Notes: generated by a model not told the origin, from the letters alone. 64,000 nt of DNA from Agrypnia vestita (GCA_016648135.1 JADDOH010005008.1:1-64000); one strand, 5' to 3'. Counted from the stretch's first letter, positions 19,748 through 31,849 are shown. Numbers and translations: made by a program.

Positions 19748-20493
19748 TTAATAATACACAGAACTTTGTTTTGAAATTGCAACTACATAATAAGAATGTG
19801 TTTCTCTAGAAATTTTTAATTTATCTTTCAGTCTCTGAACGTTTATAAATTTCTTACAGCTTCAATAGAAGAAAAAGTTATCAGTTTTTTAATTATCTTT
19901 TACACTGCTCAACAAATACTTAGAAATTCATTTATTTTATCTTACAATAAAAAGTATAAGCACTTCTATTATTTTTAAATCATTATTTATTTATAATATA
20001 TTTTCAAAAAAAATAAAACTAAAATAAAATCAGAATCTTGAAAACGAGGTTTTTACCAATGCACCACAAGCATTTTATATGTACAATGTCATCCAAAATG
20101 TGCCAAAACAGATGCAGACGCATAACACATCTGAACGCTCCCAGCGGACACGAAGCTCTCGCAGCTCCACTCAAGACGCTACATCATCCATTCTTTGGGA
20201 CTTGGGACTAATTTTTCTTACTTATATTAATTACTGCCTGAAATATTTCACAGAATATTATTTTAACAGATACCCACATTGACATATTATTCCTTCTGAC
20301 ATTTTTCGGCTAAATCCAAGATAATGGTCCCATTACACATACAACGAAAATGATTGTTTCACTATATTATTGAATGTGCTAATAACAAAATGAAAGATAA
20401 TTTACGTTTAAAAAGTAAGTATTAAATAAGATATTACACTTTAAAGTTTCGAAAAATGCACTGCATATTTTGAAATTTCATAGGCAATATATG
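19748..20493. other. Spacer with one unassigned frame
   Basis: A 67-codon frame at 20079-20282 has a locally GC-richer, Ser/Arg-rich middle (ERSQRTRSSRSST). No splice sites of quality were seen and no family recognised. Confidence 0.3.
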
Positions 20494-20537
20494 AGGTTAG
20501 GTTAGGTTATTAGGTTTGGTTAGGTTAGGTTATTAGA
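20494..20537 (+). repeat. Interstitial TTAGG-like patch
   Basis: GGTTAGGTTAGGTTATTAGG and a second run GGTTAGGTTAGGTTATTAG with a TTTG interruption. TTAGG is the ancestral insect telomere unit; short interstitial runs are common. Confidence 0.7.
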
Positions 20538-21439
20538 TTTGGTTTGTTTAATTTATATTACGATTATTTTAGTTAGATTAAATGAACAGGACGTTAAATT
20601 ATATAGTGAAATACTTATTTTCATTGTATGAACAACGGGACCATCATCTTGGATTATTCCGTATAAAACCCTTAAACTGGTACCTCCTCCATTTTGTACT
20701 TGTTTGATATTACGATATTTAAATTCATACGGAAAATTTGCTTTTACCACACAAAATAATTCTCCCCATTATTTTGAATATTTTATGCAAAGACAACGCA
20801 AAAAAGGGAATCAAAATACGAACGCGCACGACGAAATCTCAGAAAATATAACCGCAGGCAGCCGCATAACAAAGAACATTTTCATTTAACTGCGAGATGA
20901 TATTTTTTCAAAGGCTGCTTAGTTACTGACGTAATTTATTCACCGTGTACATATTTGAAAGGCGGGCTGAAATTGTAGAGGCATGCATGACATGCCTCTA
21001 TGTAATATAATAATGTAGAAATATTTCCGGTTCATCTGACGTATCTGCGCGAATTTAAATTTTCTCCGGAATATCAAACGACTTTCTGGAGTTCGTTCGC
21101 TGGAAAAGTACTCGCGCAATCTCAACCCTCAAGATCGGGGGTGGGCATCCCAGCTGCTGTTGTTATAAGAATATTTACCTGGAGTCGAGTGGGTGCCACT
21201 TTAGGATTTTATTGCTTTTTAAATTAAGCGAAAACGGCTAACCTTTCCGCAATCTAATCAAAGTGGGGTAGCGGCGAAAGCCTGCCCCGTGTTTTCGAGG
21301 GCAATCCTTATTCGTTTTCACCGCCGGCCTAGATCTCCGCAGGGTTAAACGGCGGAGGTAAATCAGCCCCGATCTCATTTCGCGTCCAATCAGCGAGATT
21401 GCGTAACTTAATTGGTAGAAGATGTGGCAGATTACACTG
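20538..21439. other. Spacer with a perfect 10-bp hairpin
   Basis: TAGAGGCATG (20976-20985) pairs with CATGCCTCTA (20991-21000) across a 5-base loop. 21120-21440 is GC-richer than average, with no recognised product. Confidence 0.35.
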
Positions 21440-21700
21440 ATGCTACCAGATACCTTGTTTTTGTCCTTCCCTATTAGGAAGTGTGTCCTTTGCCATGACA
21501 TCCCCTCGCTGTCCTCCTTCCCACCCTAATTCTATATATAGTCTTTTGAAATGATCAATTGTTATTTATTTATTTATCTTTTAAATGAACTTTCTATTTC
21601 TGTTTGCTGTATGTTATCTTACCGTTTTGTTCTTTTACCTTTTTTTTATGTTTTTTTTCTTTGATATTTTCTAATAAATTGTGATATGTGGAGGAGGTAC
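21440..21700 (+). repeat. GC-richer dispersed repeat, copy 1
   Basis: TTTTTGTCCTTCCCTATTAGG, then CTCGCTGTCC, TTCCCACC and a T-rich 3' part match 22219-22380 imperfectly in the same orientation. GCTACCAGATACC just before it recurs at 21846-21858. The type of element is unclear. Confidence 0.45.
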
Positions 21701-22218
21701 AGTGAATGGACTGTTGCGACGTCCATCTCCGTGTACACGACGTGACACGGAGATGGCCTTTAGAGTAAAAAATTGTCAACCTGGCGACGTATGAGTAGGG
21801 CCGCTATGGGAGCTTTCGCTCAATAAACGGTCCTGGGAAAGCGGTGCTACCAGATACCAGATGACGCCTTCCTTCCTTCCTCCCCAGAGGCACCGTGAAA
21901 GAGAAAGGCAGAGGGTGTCCTTCGGTGTCTGATGCAGCTCGTTTCGACGAGTTCTGGAGTAATCTGGGACTCACCGCGTCACCTGGTGCGCCTGCAGCCA
22001 TGTGGCTCAGACGCTGGAGCACATTCTCAGGGCATGTGACATATTATGAGCAAGACGATAGCGGTAATGATTGCTCCTTACGGAACTGTGACCTCATCAG
22101 GAATGACAGGAACCTCGATTAGGGTTCGTTAGGGCGTGGGTGTCGCGCTGAGAACTGTTTCGTGGGTGATTTTCTGTAGACTATGGACCTGTGGGATTCG
22201 GGCTTGAACTCCGTTTCT
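21701..22218. other. GC-richer stretch between the two repeats, unassigned
   Basis: ACGGAGATGG/CCATCTCCGT form a short inverted repeat around 21720-21755. A 75-codon plus frame (21895-22122) has balanced composition but no known motif. The block may be the body of the element whose ends are the repeats on either side. Confidence 0.3.
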
Positions 22219-22380
22219 GTCTTTTGCTGTTTTGTCCTTCCCATTAGGGAGAGTTTCGCTTTATTGTTTGTCCTCTCACTGTCCCGTTTCCCACCAAACT
22301 CCTATCATTCTTATACCCATGATGTACTGCTTTTCTTATATGTTTTCTTTCTTGATGTTAATTTTTTATTACTAATTTAG
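22219..22380 (+). repeat. GC-richer dispersed repeat, copy 2
   Basis: TTTTGTCCTTCCCATTAGGG, CTCACTGTCCC, TTTCCCACC and a T-rich tail, as in 21440-21700. Confidence 0.45.
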
Positions 22381-22562
22381 ACGTTTGGTCCAACGACAAA
22401 AGTTCCATAACAAAAAAATACGCGACAAAACATCCACGCCGCAAATATTTCCGCGTGATATTTTGCATTTCATAGGTATTTTTCTTTATTTCATTACTGG
22501 ACTATTATTTTATTTATTATTTCAGTAACCAGTCAAAATGACGGAAAATTAGTACGCGTGTT

Positions 22563-22763
22563 TGCTAAGCCCTAGTATATATTTTTATTATCTTTTTGGC
22601 GGTCCACGGAGAGGCGGCTGGTTCAAACCCACCTCCGACCGTTAAATTTGTTTTTTTTTTGCCGTGAATTCAAACAAAATTACGGACGTCTCACGAAGTT
22701 ACGGATGGACAGACAAACAGACGAACGGACGGATAGACAACGAAATTATTATGTTTGATAACT
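22563..22763 (+). mobile_element. SINE-B-like repeat, deleted copy
   Basis: GCTAAGCCCTAGTATAT, GGCGGTCCACGGAGAGGCGG, B-box-like GGTTCAAACCC (22620-22630), then GACAGACAA and CGAAATTATTATGTTTGATAA. It lacks about 45 bases that the minus-strand copy at 11855-12070 has before the B box. Confidence 0.55.
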
Positions 22764-22909
22764 AAAGTACGATTTTTTTACGTGATCTCATCTCCTTCAC
22801 TCACAGCGCGGTAGACGAAATCAGACCTCTGTGCAGTCTTCAGCTAGGCAATTATGTGCAGTATTTTATAGAAAATAAATATGTATTAATACAAAACTCG
22901 TATTTTTTA

Positions 22910-23430
22910 ACAAAACTAACCTAAAAAGACTCCAACGACAACAAAACAAAATACGAAAAATGGTCTATGATCTGAAATACCGGACACCAACTGACACTGT
23001 ATACCGTATAACACAACAATTAAACATCGAAAGCATTACAAAAATCGAAACACTTAAAATCATTCACAGACTAGCAATTGGCGAAATACAAGATGAAGAC
23101 ATAAAATTACACAAAATACACGAAACACCAACACAACACTAGAATGGCTCAAAACTATCACACAACACACGCCAAAACAAAAACAGGACAATCCCGACTA
23201 ATTTGCAACGGATTAAAACTATACAATGACCTGCCACAATAGACCACAAAGAACCACAATGGCCAAACAACTGACCACTGACAAATTCAAATCAGATATA
23301 ACAAAAATGCTAAAACTCGGCCAACTATAAAAAAATGACTTTGTATCTAAATTATTATTATTTCTTATATTGAATTATGTAAAAATGTTATCCATAAACC
23401 TTTTATGTTTCCATTATATTTTGAATAAAA
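22910..23430 (+). pseudogene. LINE reverse transcriptase C-terminus, three frames
   Basis: Frame one (to 23140): LKRLQRQQNKIRKMVYDLKY, RTPTDTVYRI, KIETLKIIHRLAIGEI. Frame two: TRMAQNYHTTHAKTKTGQS, then NGLKLYNDLP. Frame three: MAKQLTTDKFKSDITKML and stop at 23328-23330. This is the complete C-terminal block order of a Jockey/CR1-like RT with two frameshifts. Short ATT repeats follow as tail. Confidence 0.82.
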
Positions 23431-24589
23431 AAAAATAAAAAATAATTATTAGCAGGTCACCTCAAGCCAGAAAATATCCCGGTAATCCAGAAATCATAAA
23501 AACTTTCACGACAAATAGCCCACGCGACAAATGGCCCGCGCCAAGACAATCCGTGACACGTTTGTCCTATGTTTAATAATTTACAGTCATCACACTCTTA
23601 TTTCTACACACCACTATTTTTTAAATTTTGGTATCATGTCTTACGTGTTATTTAATTTTTTGTTTTAAATGTAACATTATATCCTGATTTTCTAAGTTCA
23701 GTAGCTATTTTTAATGAAACACATAACTGAAACTAGCTGTAGTGCGTCAAAAATGACGGTACTTTTACATGTCGATTCCTAGAAAATAAGAGAAATAAAA
23801 GAAAATTCAGGAAATTACTGACAGACAGATAGTCAACGAAATTATAATTATTAGGATGACTTTTAGGTGTTGCTATTGCTATGGATGAGTTATCAATGGT
23901 TTTGATTAATGATCGAACATAATTATTACCAAGAACCAACATGAATATATATTCTCATTAATATCAAATTAATAATTTAATTATAGCCATCGTCTTCCTT
24001 ACATATATTAGTATTTGAAAAAAAAAATTCTTAGAAGTACAAACACCTACATTAATTCTGAAAATTATAAAGCATCTCTTTTCAATAGTTTTCATACAAA
24101 TACACGTTGTTCAATATAAAATATTTAGATTGATAATACTCACATAAGGCGAACGCATCTCACAAAAAGAAAAAAATATATATTACCAGCCGCGAAATCT
24201 ACGCATTCTTTATCAAGGAAGGACTCTGTATAGATGTCTCTAGCACTGCCCTATAGAGGACATGAGTACGTAAGTATTAATGTTTACCCTACGGCCATGT
24301 AACGTTAAAATAAAATAAATATGCGAGATTACGTGGGATTATTTACGGACCAGAATATTCTTTCATACGGACCGATTTTTTCCATTAAACGATAAACACC
24401 GCATGTATTGTTTTAGCCAAATATTCACATTCCACTTCTGTAAACCTTGTTCACGCTTCGAGGCTGGTTATATTTAACTTGTAAAACAAATGTATTCGTT
24501 TGTCATAATTAGCGAAGGCTTCCGCATACAGGCATCCCCCACACCCCCATGACAATATACAGGATGGTCAAAACTCCAACGCTGTTTTG
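23431..24589. other. AT-rich spacer
   Basis: GACAGACAGATAGTCAACGA (around 23821) followed by AATTATAATTATT recalls the tail of SINE-B. Otherwise nothing recognised. Confidence 0.35.
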
Positions 24590-25040
24590 AATATCGTCAT
24601 TTTTTTTAATTGGACAAATGAAAACGGCTAGAAATTTATTAGCCATTTATTAATTAATGATCAATTAATTATTCTATGTACGAAGTCACTTAACTAGAAT
24701 GATTTAACGCCATTCTTTAATCAGCACTATTTCGCAATATATCACTCGTATATGAACTAGTTACTATCGCTGGGTAACATGTATTTATCGCTCGTAAAAT
24801 ATTTAATTCTCGCACATAGAAGTTGCTTTCGTTTATTTGGCCACTTAGTTACTTCGCTCGATTATTTCGCTTTATTTATCACTTCTATTATCTCACGAAT
24901 TCACACCGAACGAACTGTTGAAACACGACTACTGCGTAGCGGTCTAGATCCGCGTTATTTATATCTGGTTTTGTCGAACTTTCTAGATTATTCTAGTGTT
25001 TAGGAGAAGGTTCTCGTCGCTTCTCTGTTATTCCAGGTAT
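24590..25040 (-). mobile_element. LTR-like repeat, copy 2 (reverse)
   Basis: The reverse complement shows GAGAACCTTCTCCTAAACACT, AGAAAGTTCGAC, CCAGATATAAATAACGCGG, GCGAAATAGTGCTGATT, TTAAGTGACTTCGTA and CTAGCCGTTTTCATTTGTCC, the same order as in copies 1 and 3. CCAGATATAAATAA is identical to copy 3. Confidence 0.55.
24956..25013 (-). promoter_or_regulatory. Heat-shock elements and TATA box in LTR-like copy 2
   Basis: Plus-strand GAActTTCtaGATtaTTC (24976-24993) is four alternating units at 5-bp spacing with one mismatch; GAAggTTC lies at 25006-25013. The TATA box is TATAAATA on the minus strand (24963-24956), downstream of both. Confidence 0.45.
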
Positions 25041-25264
25041 TTCCCGTATGTTGTAGATCACCTAATTTTGATATAGGCCGTTATTGATCCTTCGATAGTA
25101 TTGTGACATATAACAAGGGATTCTGTACGTCTGTTTTGCCATTTTGCTTACACGAAGGAAAAGTTCCTCATTTATGCATAAATAGAAAAAGGGTGACTCC
25201 TTTCAAGAGATTCCTGGGCGGTCATTTGACAGATATCGTTTTTCAAGCCTAATCCGAATATCTG

Positions 25265-25953
25265 ACACACAGACAAGGCCTAAATGAATTGCTCGATACA
25301 TACGACAAAAGACTCGAAAATTTCCATATAATCTCTTTAGAAAAAAGACGAAAAATCACAGACCTTATGACACTCCACAAAATAGTAAACAACAAACTAG
25401 ACTCGCCCTCAATACTCTCGCAATTAGATATTAATATACCTGCCCGGTCTCTGAGATCCCAAACACTATTCCACACAAAGGTCTACAACACCAACATAGG
25501 TTATTTCTCTCCCCTACCTAGAATGCTAAATCAGTACAACGAGGTAACGTCATGTAACCCCAACATTGACATATTTCACATGACACAACCTCAGTTTAAG
25601 AGAGAAATTATATCGCTCCTGACCGAAAATAGTTTGAGCGTGTAAGACGGACTCTTCGGAAATCAACCTAAACAAAAATTTTATAGCCACAAAGCGCGGG
25701 TACACATTTTCAGACTTAGTTGACCTGGGAGCCTACATGCCTATTATGTTGTGCGGAGAATGTGAACTTCGTTCATCTTATAATCACTCACTGTAGTATA
25801 CTTATATTATATAATGTATTAATGTTTTATTTCAATGTATCATCGTAAACCGTAACTGTACTAATCACCTTGTCCTAAATGACTATCCATTAGGGTCATT
25901 CTGACCTGTCGATAGTCTTTAAATTAAAAAATAAAATAAAATAAAATAAAATC
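25265..25953 (+). pseudogene. LINE reverse transcriptase C-terminus with complete 3' UTR
   Basis: One frame is open from about 25277 to the stop at 25643-25645: LENFHIISLEKRR, MTLHKIVNNKLDSPSILSQL, INIPARSLRSQTLFHT, LPRMLNQYN, IDIFHMTQPQF. This is the classic end of a Jockey/CR1-like RT. The 3' UTR follows, with TTAGGGTCATTCTGACC and GTCGATAGTCTTTAAATT, and ends in (AAAAT)n at 25928-25953. The start of the frame has no ATG; it is 5'-truncated. The 3' end is also present at 48215-48632. Confidence 0.88.
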
Positions 25954-27363
25954 TGCATTTGGTGTGGAAATAAACAATTACTTTTTTTTAAATCTGATTT
26001 TTTATGGATCACCCATTATACAACGAATTACCCCTAAATGAGTGACACTCGAGAATATTGTTTACTTAATCCGCCCGGTGGCTTCACAGGGTCCAGCAAA
26101 TAATTAATATTTTCCCGTTTAGTCTGGAAAATATGGCAGACGCTTTGAACTCTATTCCAGAAACCTCGTCCTGGGTTTTTTATCATATTTAAACTGGATT
26201 CTCGTTAACTCAGCTTCGTAATAAGGGGGTTGGGTCGATCGAATTTCCTTAAAATAATGAACGTAATAAAATAAGTATATAATGAAAGATGTGCTTTATC
26301 AATTTCTCAACATTAACCATGCAATATCCAAGAATAAAACGTATTGTTTTAAAGTTTTAAAAAAATGTTTGACTTTGTTTCTGCAGCTCTTGTTTGTGGT
26401 TGACGTGATTATTAATATTAATCAAAATAATGAAAAAAAATATCAAAAATGATTTGATAAAGTTTAGTCATCCACTTTACGTAAATTTTGAATGTTTCAG
26501 AGCTCTAGCTAGCCGGGAAGTTGGTGAAAAGTCAATTACGAAATTCCCCCACAACAAACAGCAGACGAACAGAGTTAAATAAAAGCATGTAAAAATAGGT
26601 AAATCGCTTCCATAGCCATGCAGCAAAAAATCTACAGAGAAAATTATACCTGTTTGAAGGGTTTCTTATGGTTTTAATTGATTTATTGAATGCGATAGTG
26701 TGAAAGAAAGGATTCACACCCTACAATAAGAATCTTCCAGTTCCCAACGCAATGTGTCGCAAGCATTATCATAAGCACACTTCGTTTTTTCAAGCCAAAA
26801 ATGAGGGGCACAGCTTAAATAGATACATGAAAAATACTTTTCGAAAAACATTCAGGCTAATAAACTGAAGTATATTGAATACAAGACAAAACATAGTTTA
26901 CATGATTAGCGCTGGTTTAAAGTTCGATGGTAAAATAAATTAAAAATAAATTTTTCTTAATAATTTCTTCCAAAACTTTCGACTTTTTTTAACTACAAGC
27001 CTTCGCATTCTGTATATGAATGTCATTTAAAAAAACCTTTCAATTTAGGTAGTTTGGACACCTTTTTCGGATGCCAGAGCAACGAATACTAATATTCTAA
27101 AGAGAAAGCAACGTGTTAGCCTGGTCGACAATTTCGGCCAATTTTACGCCACAGTCTAGTGGTGGTGTAGCAAGGTGATAGAGTATATACTCACGTAGAG
27201 GAATCAATACTTGGTTGCTCTAAACTATATTTTTCAAAGAGGTTTTGGAGGAACCTGGTAAATATGTCCGATGAGAAAAAACAAAAATGAAGTAAGTATG
27301 CGAATACGTTATGAGTTATGAAATTTTCTAAATCATACATCTATTTCTCAATCAATTTGTACA
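25954..27363. other. AT-rich spacer, nothing recognised
   Basis: Several short frames, none with a known motif; no inverted repeats of note. Confidence 0.35.
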
Positions 27364-27960
27364 TCTTCTTCTTCTTCTTCTTCTTCTTATCTTATTGGGT
27401 CGGAGTCCCTGCACCGCATAGATAGTTCCAGCTCTTCCTACTTTGGGCTTCGCTCTACACGTCATCCCAATTTAGTCCTCCAGCTGTTTCCGCCAGCCCC
27501 TCCTAGGATGGCCCCTTGGTATTTTGCCTTCTGGTCTTGTCTGGAATATCCGCCTTGGCAGTCTTTCTGCCGGCATCCGCGAGATATGTTCCAACCACCG
27601 TAACTGTAATTTCTCGATAAATATCAATAAAGGTTCCACTTCTAGACATTCTCTTATTTGCGTAATTCTGATTCTGTCCCTTCTGGTAACTCCTACTGTT
27701 CCTCATAGAAATCCCCATCTCGGCGGCCTGTAGCCTTGAGCGAGTTTTTTCGGTCAAGATCTAGTATCTATACAACAATGTGGCTATACAACAGGGTTGA
27801 CCTGAAAACTGCTTTGAATACTGCCAACTTCGCTCGCTGGCTGAGTTCCGCTTTTCTAAGTATGGGATAATACAGGGGATAATAAGCTACCTGGCTTGAG
27901 GCTCCTATCTTCCTATCCAACTCACTTTCTTGCTTTCCATCCTGGGATGTTATCACACCG
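27364..27960 (-). pseudogene. LINE reverse transcriptase C-terminal half (endonuclease-RT family)
   Basis: Minus strand from about 27956: SELDRKIGASSQVAYY, ELSQRAKLAVFKAVFR, TLLYSHIVV; then in other frames TEKTRSRLQAAEM, ISRMPAERLPRRIF-like and RPRRGWRKQLED-like text; a CTT run at 27364-27389 is the usual GAA-rich tail. Blocks are in family order but broken by at least two frameshifts. Confidence 0.75.
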
Positions 27961-28743
27961 AGGTATTTGAAACTGTTAATAAATTTCTACAGAATATTTT
28001 CAATCTTAATTTTCTTAAAGCGTTTTACTGAACTAGCTACTCACCGAAATAAATTTATCATTATTTTAATAATTCATTTAGATTGTAAATTTCTTGTGAC
28101 CAATCATAATATTCCTTTCAAAAAACTCTTCTTAAGAAACATTTCTTTTGATGACAAATTTAGACGATTAATTAACGAATTCTCTTAATAAGTAATGCCC
28201 CGCAAGACAGAATGACAGTGATTAATTAGAAACCCACCTTTGAAAAATCAAGGACTCTACATTTCCACTAAGGTTTATGATTTATTTACGTCACAGCCAT
28301 TTCTCAGGTAGGAGACCATTATAACTTTACCTTCGGGTACCGGAAAAAAAAATCGGGGGCCGCAGCCGGGTACAAACGGGACCCCAGTCGAATTCTCATT
28401 TTAATGAAGTATAATGGTTTGAAAATGTTTTGTAATATTTTTAATTACATAAACCGTAGTATTTTGGCGTCCCATCACTCAATGTGTTCCACCGACGGAA
28501 GCTATCATCCGCATCGTATAGAATATTCCCGTCTATGTCTATGGAAAATTGTCTATTGAAATTTTTTTTTTCTACTTTTGACTATTTTACTACATATTTT
28601 CATCTTGTTTAATTTAGTATTGAATTATTTGGGATATTTACGAGGATTACAAAGAATATCAACTCAATATCATAAATATCATTTAAAGAAATTATCATAC
28701 AGAAGAGAAGTCAGATAGTGTTCCTATTAAAGTTATCAAAAGT
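27961..28743. other. Spacer, nothing recognised
   Basis: AT-rich, apart from a small GC-rich patch around 28345-28385. Confidence 0.35.
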
Positions 28744-28897
28744 ATGTTGGACTGCCCTGAACTGGTCTCGTATAATATACCAAGACAAACGGGACATCAC
28801 GAAGTGTTCTTTGTAGGGACCCACAGGAATAACTATGCATTAAATTCACCATTAACGCGCATGCATCGCATTGGAAACAAATTTTCGGAAATTTTGT
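28744..28897 (+). pseudogene. LINE reverse transcriptase C-terminus, short
   Basis: LDCPELVSYNIPRQTGHHEV, FFVGTHRNNYALNSPLTRM then HRIGNKFSEI is the last conserved region of a Jockey-like RT. The match stops at about 28897, where a GC-rich block begins. Confidence 0.72.
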
Positions 28898-28972
28898 TAT
28901 GGCCGTACGCGGCGCGCTGGGCGCGGGGGGGCCGCACACCGCGGCGCGTCGCCTTCTTGAGTATGAGGTATA
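28898..28972 (+). CDS. GC-rich candidate start exon
   Basis: In a region that is otherwise very AT-rich, ATG at 28899 opens MAVRGALGAGGPHTAARRLL then EYE, ending at GAG followed by GTATAA, a usable splice donor. Composition changes abruptly at both ends of the 75 bases. If the donor is not used the frame stops two codons later. No homology recognised; it adjoins a LINE fragment and might instead be inserted filler. Confidence 0.25.
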
Positions 28973-29018
28973 ATTTTTTGAATATTTTTATATTAATGAC
29001 AGTGAAATTTTCTTAGTA

Positions 29019-29161
29019 CAGTTGCCGGAAAACTTCTTGAAATTCTTTGGTGTAGTGGGGGAATGCGCAGAAGACAAAATTTGGTTCTCGTTGGTGGAAT
29101 GGTACATGCGCAAACTTCCCCCCACTACGCCGTAAAATTTCACGATGTTTGCCGGCTACTG
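29019..29161. mobile_element. TA-flanked foldback MITE
   Basis: CAGTTGCCGG at the left and CCGGCTACTG at the right, each next to TA (29017-29018, 29162-29163). The arms stay similar for about 55 bases, with GTAGTGGGGG against CCCCCCACTAC and TGCGCA at the inner end. 143 bp, no coding capacity. TA target and CAGT terminus suit Tc1/mariner. Confidence 0.8.
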
Positions 29162-29163
29162 TA

Positions 29164-30181
29164 CGCAAGTAAAATTTAATTAAAATAATCGATATTTTAT
29201 TGGTTTTATGAATACTGCAGTATAGGAAACAGAACGTTTAATTTTTGTCTTTTTTAAAACAACTTGTCGAAAAATATTAATGTCTGAATAGCACCACTTC
29301 TTTTTAAAAATGTTTAAATCAATTTTTAAATAAAATATTTGGTCTTTATTTGAAAATAAACCAGATTATGTGTACCAAAGGTAACTCTATTGCATGAAAA
29401 CTAAAATTGTGTTTCGGGGTTATAATTTTTTTGATGTTTCAACAATATATTTGTTAATTTTTTTTAAAGAAATGCTTCAAAAGTAAATGGATGGGTTTTG
29501 TAAAATTATTTAAATAGTTTTCGTTAAATTTGGCGAAATCGAGAGCAAATACGACAATCGTGTAGGGGCCTCTTAAGACTAGAAGACATTTTATCTACTA
29601 CATGGGTGGGGCGGTCGGGAGGGGGAGGGGTAGGCGAAAAGTGGAAGTGGTTGCTGGGCGGGGCTAGTATGGATAGGAGGGGCGATGTTCGTAGTTAATT
29701 ACAATGAACCTCCACAAAGTTAATCGCAAAAATTTAGAAATATTAATTGTTTTTTATTTTAAAACCAGTAATTAAATCAAGTATTTTTCCAACCTACTAT
29801 TTTAAAATAAAATATTGCCTTTCATGTTTGATGGCAAAAATATTCAGTTAAATAATTATGGGAGAGAATGTTATATAGAGGAGATATTGGAGAAGAAAGA
29901 AAATATATTTTTCATAGAGCAAAGTTATTCAGATTGTATGTATTTTCTTTTTGAAGATTCTAAAATAATACCGAATTCAAACGGCTACTGAGAAATTTGA
30001 TTTATGTAAAAGATATGCTTTTGAATAATATAATATAACTTTAACCATCTTGGTACAGAATATTTCTTCTGGTTAAAAAAATATTCATTTCTTCAAATAA
30101 ATAAATAATATTCTCGCTGTGTCTTCTTACTTAAATAATTTACACGATTGATGTCTGATTAAGATATATTATATGTCTCAT
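29164..30181. other. AT-rich spacer with a G-rich patch
   Basis: 29595-29685 is G-rich on the plus strand (GGGAGGGGGAGGGGTAGG), a possible G-quadruplex. At about 29707 CTCCACAAAGTTAATCG resembles the tail of the Penelope-like modules. Confidence 0.4.
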
Positions 30182-30420
30182 AAAGACGAAGCTACTTTTT
30201 TATATATGGAAAAAAGGTATGGAAGTCTATTTGGACGAAGCTACTATTTTATATATGGAAAAAAGGTATGGAACTCTATTTGGACGAAGCTACTTTTTTA
30301 TATATGGAAAAAAAGGTATGGAAGTCTATTTGGACGAAACTATTTTTTTAAATATGGAAACAAGGTATGGGAGTCTATTTGGACGAAGCTACTTTTTTGT
30401 ATATGGAAAAAAAGGTATAG
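30182..30420 (+). repeat. Tandem array, about 5 x 49 bp
   Basis: The unit runs GACGAAGCTACTTTTTTATA, TATGGAAAAAAGG, TATGGAAGTCTATTTG. Unit starts fall at 30187, 30236, 30285, 30335 and 30384, so the period is 49 with one 50. The array keeps two overlapping frames open for about 100 codons; because 49 is not a multiple of 3 the repeats are read in changing phase, so the frames are by-products. Confidence 0.9.
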
Positions 30421-31385
30421 GCTATCACATCTATCAATTTTTTTTAATTTTTGTATATATGTTTGACATGCACACCTTGTTTCATATGCGTGTTGTATTT
30501 TTACTACCGCCACCTGCGGTTTGAAAATTTGTTATTCTCATAAACATAATATTAGAAATATGTTCGATTAGTTTTACTAAGTTATGTTTAACACATTTCA
30601 AAAATTGCTAATAAGTGCCCCACGCTCTTGATTTTATTAACTGACGCATACATATACTGTGATCGTTCGTAGTACTGTGACAGTTTAAAAAATATATTTT
30701 CTCCTTTTTTTATTTTCTTATAAAAGCGTGATTTATTAAATATTATATTATTTTTCATACAACGCAAGTGTTCGCTCTATTTAAATCTAAGATTAGAGAT
30801 GCTAATACTATTTTACAAAAATTGAATATTCATTAATTGAGATAATTGTAACATGACAATCTAGTTACACACAAATAAATATATTTCTCATTTAAATTTT
30901 TATTCACATGCTTTAATTATGCCAATTGTTCTTTATCATTTTAAAAATGGGCGCGTGTGTAAAAAAAAATATTTAGCGTACATAAAAATATATTTGGCGT
31001 AAATAAAAAAACCACCTTGAATTGGAACATATCTGAACCAAATGCGTACGCATCCTATACAACACAAATTATAATTTCCTTCAGTGATATTTCTCCATCA
31101 AATGATAAAAAAATCTAAAATACATCACAATAATTAACACCATTAAAAAAAACTGTCACATAAAAGTCGCAATTTTAGTTTTTGATTGGTGAGTTGTGAC
31201 TTCACGGTAATGATGGTTAAACCGTTATTTTAACCGGTTATTTTCGGTACAGTTAATTGATATTCGTATCTGATTGTATCAATGATTGATTACAAAGATA
31301 TAATTGTCATCTTGTACCGATAGTAACTAGTAAATATAAATGGAATATGATTTTTGGATGGAATAAACTAGAATGGAAAAAAAAA
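30421..31385. other. AT-rich spacer, nothing recognised
   Basis: No assignable frame or repeat. Confidence 0.35.
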
Positions 31386-31565
31386 CACCTTATGACCCAA
31401 AGTTTGCGGGTTCAGACCTCACTCCTGACCAGCAAGTTAGTCCTATTTTCGTAGCACAAGCGTTTAGCTTAGTTTGAAAATAGTAAGAATATTGATGTAA
31501 CGTGTACTCCGTGTTCGCATCTCTATTAATTTTTAAAAAAACGCAATCAGATACAAATCTTTTAT
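31386..31565 (+). mobile_element. SINE-A, copy lacking the A box
   Basis: Starts just before the B-box-like GCGGGTTCAGACCTC, then AGCAAGTTAGTCC, AAGCGTTTAGCTTAGTTTG, GAATATTGATGTAACGTGTA. The body matches 2651-2870; the first half of the tRNA head is missing. Confidence 0.7.
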
Positions 31566-31849
31566 ATATACAATATATATATAAATACAGAAACAAAGCA
31601 CTTTGATGCATCCTAAAATTTCACTCTCAACACGCCTTAAGAAATAAACATCAAAATTATATACTTAATACAACAAAAAACGTATACCAAAATTGCACCA
31701 ATAAAGTTGAAAAATTTGCCATTAACTTTGTTGTTTCAACTTTTACACGTGTGTGTATTATATTACCGCGTCTTTGGTGTGCGTCTCTACTAAAACGAAT
31801 GAATTTACTTTAACAAGAATTCTCCTCTGCTTTGACGTTAATTAATGTT

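Noticed and set aside
30173..30524. Two overlapping frames of about 100 codons as a repeat protein
   Set aside because: They follow a 49-bp tandem repeat read in shifting phase; no independent coding sign.
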